Source: Acidobacterium sp.
GTDB lineage: Bacteria; Acidobacteriota; Terriglobia; Terriglobales; Acidobacteriaceae
Assembly (NCBI GenBank): GCA_003152595.1
Contig: PMAM01000036.1
Location: forward strand, 1-12,386
Direction of reading: 5' to 3'
Length of the DNA: 12,386 bases
The position numbers were made by a program, and so were the translations under genes. Shown here piece by piece: positions 5,932 through 12,386 of this stretch (the first letter of the stretch is position 1; the number at the start of each line of letters is the position of its first letter). The notes under the pieces were generated by a model. The model was given only the letters and a program-made list of their open reading frames with translations, did not search any database and was not told the DNA's origin.

Positions 5932-8256
5932 TTAGCTGGCGAGTGCTGCCTCACGGTGTTTCGGTGCTGGAGCCCGAGGGTGTTGGGACAGTTCCGCCCG
6001 AATGTGGCGGGTGGCGATGACCATGTTTCGCAGCGCCGGCTCGATCTCTTTCCAGTTTCGCGTCTTCAGGCCGCAGTCCGGGTTGATCCACAGCTGATCC
6101 GGCCGGAAGACTTCCAGCGCGCGATGGATCTGGGCCTCATACTCCGGGCACCCAGGAACGCGCGGAGAATGAACGTCGTAGACTCCCGGTCCAATGCAGT
6201 TCCGATACTGCCCGGGAGATATTTCCTCCAGTAATTCCATATCGGAGCGTGCGGCCTCGATCGAAAGTACGTCCACATCCATTTGAAGGATTGCTTCGAT
6301 AATGTCGCCAAAATCCGAGTAGCACATATGGGTGTGGATTTGCGTGGAATCGCGAACTCCGGATGTAGCCAGACGGAACGCCTCCACAGCCCAGGCAAGA
6401 TATTCGCGGCGTTCCGAGGTGAGCAGAGGCAAACCCTCGCGCAGAGCAGGCTCGTCGACCTGAATGATGCGAATCCCCGCGGCTTCCAGATCGAGCACTT
6501 CATCGCGCAGCGCCAGAGCGATTTGTCGGCATACCTGCGCACGCGACAGATCGTGTCGAACGAAAGACCATTGGAGCATGGTCATGGGGCCGGTGATGAT
6601 TCCCTTGACCGGCAGGCCGGTCAGCGACTGCGCGTAGGATGACCATTGGACCGACATCGGCGAAGTGCGAACAACGTCGCCGAACAGGATCGGCGGCTTG
6701 ACACAACGCGACCCATAGCTCTGGACCCACCCGTGGCGCGTCAGCAGAAAGCCCTGCAACTGACCGGCAAAGTATTCAACCATATCGCCCCGCTCGAATT
6801 CGCCATGAACCAGAACATCAAGGCCGGCCTTCTCCTGGAAGCGTATGGCCCCCCCATTTTCGGCTCGCAGGAATCCATCGTAGGCCTGCTTCGACAACCG
6901 GCGGCGACGGAAAGCAGTGCGAGCGCGCCGCACCCTCTGCGTCTGCGGAAGTGACCCAATTGTGGTGGTCGGCAGCATCGGCAACGGGAGGGCCTCGGAT
7001 TGCCGAGCCCACCGTTTGGCAAAACTGCTCCTGCGATGCAGCATCCCGTCCTCGACGGCGAGAACTCTGCCTCTCAACGCCGGATTCAGTATGCGGGGCG
7101 ATGACCGGCGGCTTTCCAGTATGCTCCGGTTTTCAGCCAGCCGATTCGCGATCTCCGAAGATTCGTTGGTACACGCACGACCTACAAGAGCCACCTCCTC
7201 AAGCTTCTGCTTTGCAAAGGCGATCCAGCTGCGCAACTCAGGATCGAGCCTACGTTCCTGATCGAGGTCAACGGGTACGTGCAGCAGGCTGCACGACGGC
7301 GCAATCTGGATGCGCTCGGGACCAATCCGGTCGCAGGCCGCCCGCACCAGCGCGACAGCATGGTCGAGATTGGCACGCCAGATGTTGCGGCCATCAATGA
7401 TCCCGAGTGAAAGCGTTTGTCAATCGGCGATATGCTGCAGTGCAGGCTGCAGTTGCCCTGGATCGCGTACCAGGTCCAAGTGAAGCGCGGACACCGAAAG
7501 GTCGACGGCCAACTGCAGATTCGATCCGAGGCCCGAGAAGTATGTAGCCAGCAGAATCTTTGGCGATCTTTCAATTGCAGCAAGGCGATCATACGCATGG
7601 CTGAATAACTGCTGCTCGAAGCGATTGATGTCCAGGCCGAGGAACGGTTCATCGATCTGGACCCATTCCGCACCTGCATCGTAAAGGTCCCCGAGCACCT
7701 CTTCATAGACTGGCACGAGTCCTTTGACAACATCCTGCAACTGCATGGACCTGCTGCGGCATTTTCCGAGCAGAGCAAAGGAAACAGGGCCCAGCAAAAC
7801 CGGACGTGTGGACACGCCCAATGCCTGCGCCTCCAGGAATTCCTGCACGGGCTTCTGACTGTTGGGGCAGAAATCCATATCGGGTTCGAATTCCGGCACA
7901 ATGTAGTGGTAATTCGTATCGAACCATTTGGTCATTTCCATGGCGTGTGCCGATTGCGTGCCCCGCGCCATAGAGAAATACGCTGCAAGCTCCGAATTCG
8001 CAGTCTTGCGGAATCGCGCAGGAACAGCACCGACCATCACAGCAGTATCAAGGAGATGATCGTAGAACGAAAAGTCGTTGGAGGGGATCTGCTGAATCCC
8101 GGTCTTCGCCTGTAAACGCCAGTGGCGTCGGCGCAACTTCGCTCCGAGAGCCTGCAGACTCTCGTCACCCCACCTGCCCTGCCAAAATCGTTCTACGGCA
8201 AATTTCAGCTCGCGATGTGACCCAATGCGCGGAAATCCAAGGTTTGCAGTGATCAT
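5932..8256 (-). pseudogene. metE: Cobalamin-independent methionine synthase interrupted by one in-frame TGA
   Basis: MetE transfers the methyl group of 5-methyltetrahydropteroyltriglutamate to homocysteine. Reading from ATG at 8256, the frame gives 278 residues (TANLGFPRIG..., EMTKWFDTNYHYIVPEF, RPVLLGP, GAEWVQIDEPFLGLD, LLATYFSGL). It then hits TGA at 7422-7420 and continues in the same frame with LSLGIIDGRNIWRANLD, PTTTIGSLPQT, LDVLVHGEFERGDMVEYF, GWVQSYGSRCVKPPI, THMCYSDFGDI and WINPDCGLKTR, to TAA at 5934-5932. Zinc and catalytic ligands His643, Cys645, Glu667 and Cys728 are all present, offset by two from E. coli. With the stop counted there are 774 codons, against 753 in E. coli; the excess is mainly a short C-terminal tail. 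ATG 8256 is preferred over ATG 8277 because GAAGGGG precedes it and LGFPRIG follows closely. A 278-residue truncated product would lack the catalytic domain. Confidence 0.93.
7420..7422 (-). other. metE: In-frame TGA codon inside metE (codon 279)
   Basis: The frame from 8256 reads ...CAT ATC GCC GAT TGA CAA ACG CTT TCA CTC GGG..., so the stop is in phase with both halves (8277 minus 7347 is 930, a multiple of three). The residue lies in the variable linker before LGIIDGRNIW, where other MetE proteins have charged or tryptophan residues. A single C-to-T change from CGA (Arg) or G-to-A from TGG (Trp) would explain it. Confidence 0.9.
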
Positions 8257-8385
8257 CTGTGGCCCCTTCCCATCCAATTTCGCTGCTCAGGACGAGCTTG
8301 CTCCGGTTTCGGCAGCAACTCAATGAAGCAGCCGTACTGCCAAATGGGAGAAATAGCTCCTCCGTTTCCAGGCTTAGCTGCTCAT

Positions 8386-9237
8386 TCAGGCAGGATGCCC
8401 TGCACGCCTCTTCCGGGCAGAGCGTGCTCTCGATTTGGCCGCCGCATGGCTTCCATATGATTGTTCACAGCGGTTGACCTGACTCTCCGGATCAGTTTTC
8501 CGGTTGAAGTTGGAAACCTTCTCCATCGGGGAATGAGAGGTGCGTGAGATTTCCCTCGCAAGGAGCCGGAGGTCAGGGATATGCATCGTTCGCCGGTTGA
8601 TCCGGATAACACCCTCGGCCTGCAGCTGGCTCAGGTTGCGCGAAACCAACTCCCGGACCGTGCCGATCTGTGCTGCGATGTCGTGGCTGGCCGGCAACTG
8701 CACATATGCGGTGTTGCGGCTCCCTTTGTCCCGACTTGCCATACGCAGCAGGTATGCGGAGAGGCGGCCTCGTACGGTGGAAAATGATAATTCCTCAATC
8801 AGCCCGAGCGCGCCGCGCATGCGACTGGCAACAATGCGAAGCATCTCCTGAGCACATCCCGCGTGAACGCCACAGAGAATCCCGACTACTGCTCCAGGGA
8901 TGAAGAGCACCTTTGACAAGACGACTGCCGCAGAGCAGAACGGATGGGTACCGCCATCGATCATCGGCAGCTCCGACAGGGTGTAGCCGGGACCGTAGGT
9001 TGCCAGCACCTGTTCCCTGCCGTCCGGGGAAACCTTGTACAGTTTCAGCAAGCCCGATTCCACAACATACAGCCCTTTGCAGACATCACCTTCAATAAAC
9101 AGAAGCTCATCCGGCTCAAGCTGTATTCGAACGAACTGCCGGGCGAGAAGATCCAGTGCTCTTTCCGGAAGGCCAGTGAACAACGGCACGCTCTGGAGCA
9201 ACCTCAGGCAATTGTCCTGTCTCGATCCGGCCCCCAC
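8386..9237 (-). CDS. Crp/Fnr-family transcriptional regulator
   Basis: The cyclic-nucleotide-binding-like domain starts at LRLLQSVPLFTGLPERALDLLA and continues through FIEGDVCKGLYVVESGLLKLYKVSPDGREQ. A dimerisation helix (ASRMRGALGLIEEL) follows, then a Crp-type winged helix HDIAAQIGTVRELVSRNLSQL with wing EGVIRINRRTMHI. There is no N-terminal Fe-S cysteine cluster as in FNR. The R-E-x-x-S-R recognition helix blends CRP (R-E...R) and FNR (E-x-x-S-R) contacts. The frame is open back to ATG at 9459, but the residues before the domain look non-coding and another frame there encodes a 78-residue protein. I therefore place the start near GTG 9237; CTG 9207 or TTG 9201 are alternatives. About 50 basic, low-complexity residues follow the usual C-terminus. 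It is probably the local regulator of the nnrS/cupin region. Confidence 0.88.
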   Translation of the reverse strand: MGAGSRQDNCLRLLQSVPLFTGLPERALDLLARQFVRIQLEPDELLFIEGDVCKGLYVVESGLLKLYKVSPDGREQVLATYGPGYTLSELPMIDGGTHPFCSAAVVLSKVLFIPGAVVGILCGVHAGCAQEMLRIVASRMRGALGLIEELSFSTVRGRLSAYLLRMASRDKGSRNTAYVQLPASHDIAAQIGTVRELVSRNLSQLQAEGVIRINRRTMHIPDLRLLAREISRTSHSPMEKVSNFNRKTDPESQVNRCEQSYGSHAAAKSRARSARKRRAGHPA

Positions 9238-9440
9238 AGGTTGAGATTCTCGTTCTGGTCGATCGAGCGCGCGCGAAGGATTTCGGACGCTTCCGTTGCA
9301 AGCTTGCGGGCATGATCCTGCAGATCCCGCCGATACCAGAACTGGGGATTCCCAGTCAGAACATTGCATTCCCGGCGCAGCAGAATCCATCGAAGCGGCA
9401 ACTGGTTCAATCGGGCGAATTCTTCCAGGCTTATTGGCAT
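9204..9440 (-). CDS. Small protein of unknown function, overlapping the regulator start
   Basis: This 78-residue frame starts with MPISLEEFARLNQLPLRW and ends with LNLWGPDRDRTIA. It has mixed hydrophobic and charged residues with a helical look (RKLATEASEILRARS) and three tryptophans. The competing frame of the regulator over the same bases is rich in Ser, Gly, Ala and Pro, like non-coding sequence. The ATG at 9440 has GGAAG just upstream, partly inside an inverted repeat. Its stop TGA overlaps the region where the Crp/Fnr domain begins, so the two are likely translationally coupled. I do not recognise the family. An alternative is that it is the true N-terminus of the regulator, split by a frameshift. 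Confidence 0.5.
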   Translation of the reverse strand: MPISLEEFARLNQLPLRWILLRRECNVLTGNPQFWYRRDLQDHARKLATEASEILRARSIDQNENLNLWGPDRDRTIA

Positions 9441-9445
9441 GGCTT

Positions 9446-9480
9446 CCGACGTCCCTCATAACTTCAGTGTTGGACGTCGG
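9446..9480. promoter_or_regulatory. Perfect 9-bp inverted repeat at the 5' end of the small-protein/regulator operon
   Basis: CCGACGTCC (9446-9454) and GGACGTCGG (9472-9480) are perfect reverse complements separated by 17 bases. The inner edge lies five bases before the ATG at 9440. On the minus-strand RNA the stem would hold the GAGG and cover the translation-initiation region, so it could be a translational hairpin. On DNA it could be an autoregulatory operator. Its half-site is unlike the TGAC core seen upstream of nnrS. Confidence 0.5.
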
Positions 9481-9651
9481 ACGGTGAGCTTCAATGAAGC
9501 ATTCATACCTCTGCGGTACACAGAAGTCTCAGAGTCTCAGAAACCGCTTGGCTCAATGAATACCCCGGCCAGGAAAGCCTTTTTGAAGCGATGAGTTCTT
9601 TGCCATACGGATACTGCTGGGGACAAAGATGGGCCAGTACGTTTGTGCAGG

Positions 9652-10131
9652 CTAATTGCGGTGCACCTCGATGAACTCGCCGATAATAGCGGCACATCGC
9701 TCCAGAAACTCGCGGTCCTTCGGTCCGAATGCACCCCGCGTATGACTGTCGACATCGATTTCGCCAATAATTTCTTCGTTCACGCGAACAGGCACGACAA
9801 TCTCCGACTTCGTTTCCACCGAGCAGGCAAGATACCGCGGGTCTGATCCAACGTCGTCTACGACGATGGTGTCGCGTTGTGCCACCGCAGCGCCGCAGAT
9901 TCCCTCGGTCACCGAAATCCGCACATGTTCCGTGGGTGCGCCGCGGAAGGGGCCCAACACCAGAACCCCTGGGTCCTTCTCGTCCCGCATGTAGAAGCCC
10001 ACCCAGTTGTAATCGGACAAGCTCTCGGCGATGCGCCGAACAGAGAATTCCTGGAGTGATGCGAGATCCGAAACCGCTTCGGCGAAGCGTCGAATCTCCC
10101 CGAGAATCTCATGAAATTGTGATTCACTCAT
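9652..10131 (-). CDS. GAF-domain protein, free methionine-R-sulfoxide reductase-like
   Basis: This 159-residue protein is a single GAF domain, similar to E. coli YebR (fRMsr), which reduces free methionine-R-sulfoxide using thioredoxin. Shared blocks are NWVGFYM, LVLGPFRG, VRISVTEGICGAAVA, ACSVETKSEIVVPV, IIGEIDVDS and FGPKDREFLERCA. Cys79 and Cys103 match E. coli Cys94 and the catalytic Cys118. The position of the resolving Cys84 is His69 here (TEHVRIS). The enzyme may use another thiol for recycling, or may have become a ligand sensor. The start is ATG 10131, 44 bases after the nnrS stop, so probably one transcript with nnrS. No clear ribosome-binding site is visible; a 13-bp dyad occupies that place. 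A stand-alone GAF sensor is the main alternative. Confidence 0.82.
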   Translation of the reverse strand: MSESQFHEILGEIRRFAEAVSDLASLQEFSVRRIAESLSDYNWVGFYMRDEKDPGVLVLGPFRGAPTEHVRISVTEGICGAAVAQRDTIVVDDVGSDPRYLACSVETKSEIVVPVRVNEEIIGEIDVDSHTRGAFGPKDREFLERCAAIIGEFIEVHRN

Positions 10132-10144
10132 ACGGTCAGACCGT
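10132..10144. promoter_or_regulatory. Dyad ACGGTC-A-GACCGT touching the GAF gene start codon
   Basis: This perfect 6-1-6 inverted repeat ends at the base directly before the ATG at 10131 (minus strand). It takes the place where a Shine-Dalgarno sequence would be expected. A one-base centre favours a protein site over an RNA hairpin. It lies in the 44-base gap between nnrS and the GAF gene. Confidence 0.3.
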
Positions 10145-10175
10145 GCATACGGAGACGTGCATATCCGTCACCAAT

Positions 10176-11498
10176 TCAACCACGAGCCGTGGCCGCCGGC
10201 TGAACCCGCAAATGTGCTGGCGGCTGCAAGAGCGTCATCGCCATATTCAGCGCGAAGATCGTCACTGCACTCAGTTCGATGATCGCGGATACAGGCAGGA
10301 TCTTCCAGGCGGGAGCCCAGACGTTCTGATAGGCGAGCGGCTCGGCCAGAACGCGCAGGAAGCACCCAGTGAAAAGCAGGACCAACGACCAGAACATCAG
10401 CCGCGTGCTCCAGAGAATGCGCATCCCGCAGAACGCCGGCAGAATACGCTGGCCGATGGCAAACACCATACCGGCAACAAACCCAACAGTGACGGCATGC
10501 CGGCTGGCGCCCCAGATTCCGCCCGAAGTGTCCCAGACCACGGCGAGCATGCCGAGAACGCTCGATATCACCAGCCATACATACGTGAGGCGTACAAACC
10601 ATGGGAACAGCGGATCGACATTGACCACTTTCGGTGGGTTGACTGCCGGTTTCCAGACGTGGAGTGCATCGATTGCCAGCCAGGCGCATACGAAAAAGGC
10701 AGCGCTGGCGACCGGCAACCATGACAGAAAAGTGGCACCGACTCCGATCAGGCTGAGATCGTACGCTGCGTAGAGTGTGCGCGCGGCGGGTTTGGGCAGA
10801 CCCAGGAACACCGGCAGCCAGCGCGCGTTGAATCCCCAAATCGTTGGCACCAGCACGCCCCATACAGCGAGGGTTACAAACTGCTCATCGAGAACATGCG
10901 GCAGGGCGGGAGTGTTCGCGAAGAGCGCCTGGTGGAACAGCAGAAGGCAGTTCACCACAAGGGCCAGCATGAAGACGATCGTGGACGCAATGACAATCCG
11001 TGTCCAGGCTTCCGGCTTTTTGCCGCCCGATTCCGGTCGATGCTTCCGCACCGAGAGGAAGAACAGAGCAAACGCCGCCAGTTGCAGAAGGCCGGACAGT
11101 GGCAGAACGATTTTCCAGGCATCGCCCGTGACGCCCCCGAACCAGCGCGCCAGCACACCGGCCGACCACAACACCCAGGACGTCCAGGCGGCTCCGGCCG
11201 GAAACGCCCTCGTGCTCTTCATTTTGGTCAGCGAATAGTAGCCAATGCCGAGGATGAAGGATCCGATCCAGCCGAAAATCTGCGCCTGCCCGTGTGCCTG
11301 AATCCACGCCTGCGAGATCGAAGCCGGCCCATGTTCCCGGGAGATGTTCAGCAGATTCCAGACCCCCAGGAAGGTCCCGGGCAACAGCATGAAGAGAAGG
11401 CCGGTGATCACAAACGCCGTAATCAGATGCTGGCTGCGTCGCTCACCGGCGACGCGTGCCGCCTCTGCCGGCGAGCCGATGGAAACCAATGGATTCAT
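10176..11498 (-). CDS. NnrS-family multi-spanning membrane protein
   Basis: This protein of about 440 residues has roughly twelve hydrophobic helices, for example near residues 25-47, 73-90, 104-120, 128-150, 167-190, 206-222, 243-280, 303-322, 333-352, 366-384 and 400-424. Conserved membrane histidines appear in QAHGQAQIFGWIG (His69) and SRHAVTVGFVAGMVFAIGQ (His334), patterns of the NnrS/heme-copper-like family. NnrS proteins are NO-inducible, heme- and copper-containing inner-membrane proteins that protect against nitrosative stress; the exact reaction is unsettled. The frame is open to 11675, but those 59 extra residues are non-membrane and poorly structured. ATG 11498 with AAAGGA just before it fits better. 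It is the first gene of the minus-strand group, divergent from the cupin-DUF2249 gene. A heme-copper-oxidase-like relative outside NnrS proper is the alternative. Confidence 0.75.
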   Translation of the reverse strand: MNPLVSIGSPAEAARVAGERRSQHLITAFVITGLLFMLLPGTFLGVWNLLNISREHGPASISQAWIQAHGQAQIFGWIGSFILGIGYYSLTKMKSTRAFPAGAAWTSWVLWSAGVLARWFGGVTGDAWKIVLPLSGLLQLAAFALFFLSVRKHRPESGGKKPEAWTRIVIASTIVFMLALVVNCLLLFHQALFANTPALPHVLDEQFVTLAVWGVLVPTIWGFNARWLPVFLGLPKPAARTLYAAYDLSLIGVGATFLSWLPVASAAFFVCAWLAIDALHVWKPAVNPPKVVNVDPLFPWFVRLTYVWLVISSVLGMLAVVWDTSGGIWGASRHAVTVGFVAGMVFAIGQRILPAFCGMRILWSTRLMFWSLVLLFTGCFLRVLAEPLAYQNVWAPAWKILPVSAIIELSAVTIFALNMAMTLLQPPAHLRVQPAATARG

Positions 11499-11676
11499 TT
11501 CCTTTTCTCTGCAGCGCCCACCATTTAGCTGGGATGGCAGTGTGGCTCTATGTGGGTCGTGGCGCCATCTCCTCCGCTCGCTCCCGCCTAAACACTGTTG
11601 CTGCAGCAAATTGCAAGCGGATGAATCTAAAATTCCCCCAAGTTGGAGCCAGACCTCCAGCAAATCCCACAACATG

Positions 11677-11686
11677 TTGACGTCAA
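11677..11686. promoter_or_regulatory. TTGACGTCAA palindrome in the nnrS/cupin intergenic region
   Basis: This perfect 10-bp palindrome is made of two TTGAC half-sites back to back. TTGAC/GTCAA are the half-sites of NNR/DNR boxes, but those have four bases between them and this has none. It lies 16 bases to the left of the GTGAC-N4-GTCAC dyad, in the 277-base region between the two divergent genes. Confidence 0.3.
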
Positions 11687-11701
11687 TTCCCGTCCGGATC
11701 A

Positions 11702-11715
11702 GTGACTTTAGTCAC
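11702..11715. promoter_or_regulatory. Putative Crp/Fnr/NNR-type operator GTGAC-TTTA-GTCAC
   Basis: This is a perfect 5-4-5 dyad. The TGAC-N4-GTCA core and spacing are those of Fnr/NNR/DNR sites, and GTGA is the CRP half-site core. It is 61 bases before the cupin-DUF2249 ATG and about 200 bases before the nnrS ATG, in a divergent intergenic region. The Crp/Fnr regulator encoded at 8386-9237 has an R-E-x-x-S-R recognition helix that could contact such a half-site. That link is inference. Confidence 0.5.
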
Positions 11716-11775
11716 GGTCTCCGGAAAAAGTTCGGCATAGGCTGATTCGCGTACTTCTTACATGGTCCCCAGCCC

Positions 11776-12381
11776 ATGCAAAAACACAACCTGCAGCAAC
11801 TCATTGAATTCGACAATGCCAGTTTTCTGCCCAGGGTCATCCATAACCAGCCTGGCTTTCGCCTGGTGCTGCTGAACCTGCGTGCCGGCCAGAGCGACCC
11901 CGAGCACTCCACCAGCGACAGAGTCGCCGTGTATGCCCTCTCCGGTCACATCACGTTTTACGAGAACCAGAGCCCTGCCGACCTGCGCGCGGGAGAGATG
12001 GTCACGATCGAGGCTGGTGCGCCGCACAGGCTCGAGGCACATGAGGACTCCTCGCTTCTCGTGATCCGCGCCGGGGACACCGCCCCGTCCAGTCAGGGAC
12101 TGGACCTGCGGCAGGTCCCCCGCCCACAGCGCCATCCGTTGGTCTTCGAGACATTCGACAGACTGAACGTTGACGATTCGATGATTCTGGTGAACGATCA
12201 CGATCCCGTGCCCCTGCACATGCAGATGGAGAATTTGCGTTCAGGTCAGTTCGCCTGGGAATACATCATCCGCGGACCGGAAATCTTCCGCATCCGGGTT
12301 CGGCGCACAGCTCCACCAACAGGAGCGGAGACCCCGCTGTCGGTGCCGTCCACAACCGTCGTCGGCATCCGCTCAGTATGA
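11776..12381 (+). CDS. Cupin - DUF2249 fusion protein
   Basis: This 201-residue protein has two parts. Residues 1-105 form a small cupin barrel, with HSTSDRVAVYALSGHITFY (His44) and RAGEMVTIEAGAPHRLEA (His84) as the two cupin motifs; the metal-site histidines are only partly kept. Residues 120-178 are a DUF2249 domain: VFETFDRLNVDDSMILVNDHDP, PLHMQMEN, FAWEYIIRGPEIFRIRVRR. DUF2249 proteins are small TusA-fold-like proteins frequently encoded with nitric-oxide and denitrification genes; their function is not established. The gene is divergent from nnrS and downstream of a Crp/Fnr-type dyad, which supports a nitrosative-stress role. It ends at TGA five bases before the window edge. No good ribosome-binding site precedes the ATG. 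Confidence 0.85.
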   Translation: MQKHNLQQLIEFDNASFLPRVIHNQPGFRLVLLNLRAGQSDPEHSTSDRVAVYALSGHITFYENQSPADLRAGEMVTIEAGAPHRLEAHEDSSLLVIRAGDTAPSSQGLDLRQVPRPQRHPLVFETFDRLNVDDSMILVNDHDPVPLHMQMENLRSGQFAWEYIIRGPEIFRIRVRRTAPPTGAETPLSVPSTTVVGIRSV

Positions 12382-12386
12382 CAAAA

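Noticed and set aside
7420..7422. Selenocysteine at the metE TGA
   Set aside because: MetE has no selenocysteine at this site, the position is a variable linker, and no hairpin of SECIS type was seen just downstream.
7182..7901. A 239-codon minus-strand frame inside metE
   Set aside because: It is an out-of-phase shadow of metE. The true frame there has clear MetE motifs on both sides of the TGA, so no frameshift through this frame is needed.
8257..8385. Methionine-related riboswitch (SAM or cobalamin) upstream of metE
   Set aside because: The 129-base leader shows only short weak pairings and none of the conserved cores of those riboswitches.
9238..9459. Extending the Crp/Fnr regulator to ATG 9459
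   Set aside because: The extra residues are Ser/Gly/Ala/Pro-rich and unlike a Crp N-terminus, while another frame over the same bases looks coding.
9525..9540. Tandem repeat AGTCTCAG x2 in the GAF/small-protein gap
   Set aside because: Only two 8-bp copies. Short duplications like this arise by chance or slippage and nothing else supports a function.
9503..9767. Minus-strand frames of 64 and 76 codons downstream of the GAF gene
   Set aside because: They overlap the end of the GAF gene in other frames, lack a ribosome-binding site and do not look protein-like.
10176..11307. Long plus- and minus-strand alternative frames within nnrS
   Set aside because: They are shadows of a high-GC membrane protein gene, with no motifs and arginine-rich composition.
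11499..11675. Extending NnrS to the far upstream ATG at 11675
   Set aside because: The added 59 residues are Arg/Gln-rich without membrane character, and the family normally starts shortly before the first helix.

Overview
The window reads as ordinary bacterial chromosome of fairly high GC. It uses the standard code: every gene carries TGG tryptophans and several end in TGA. Gene content (class I fructose-bisphosphate aldolase, a two-domain universal stress protein, an AhpD-like protein, a cupin-DUF2249 protein, NnrS) fits an environmental heterotroph. Acidobacteriota is my best guess, but only a guess. I see no rRNA, tRNA, insertion sequence, CRISPR array or phage gene.

Left part (1-5821). 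A nucleotide-sugar pyrophosphorylase of the mannose-1-phosphate guanylyltransferase type runs off the left edge on the minus strand. It has no stop inside the window. Divergent from it, on the plus strand, lie an AhpD/carboxymuconolactone decarboxylase-like protein, a tandem universal stress protein, a class I fructose-bisphosphate aldolase, a divergent xylose-isomerase-family protein and L-arabinose isomerase. From the stress protein onward the genes are closely spaced and look like one carbohydrate operon. It has two sugar isomerases and an aldolase, but no sugar kinase, pentulose-phosphate epimerase or transporter within the window.

Right part (5932-12381). Five genes read on the minus strand, in transcription order: an NnrS-type membrane protein, a GAF-domain protein resembling free methionine-R-sulfoxide reductase, a 78-residue protein of unknown function, a Crp/Fnr-family regulator, and cobalamin-independent methionine synthase metE. 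Divergent from nnrS is a cupin-DUF2249 protein. The nnrS/cupin intergenic region holds GTGAC-N4-GTCAC, the shape expected of a Crp/Fnr/NNR site, and a TTGACGTCAA palindrome. NnrS and DUF2249 proteins both recur in nitric-oxide and denitrification loci, so I read this half as a nitrosative-stress module with its own regulator and methionine-related functions attached.

The most striking single observation is that metE is complete and conserved on both sides of one in-frame TGA at codon 279. All zinc and catalytic ligands lie downstream of it. A very recent nonsense mutation, a sequencing error and readthrough are all possible. Other points of note are the divergent xylose isomerase with all metal ligands but a changed WGGREG motif, the 78-residue gene hidden in another frame of the regulator's 5' end, and several perfect inverted repeats placed right at gene starts.
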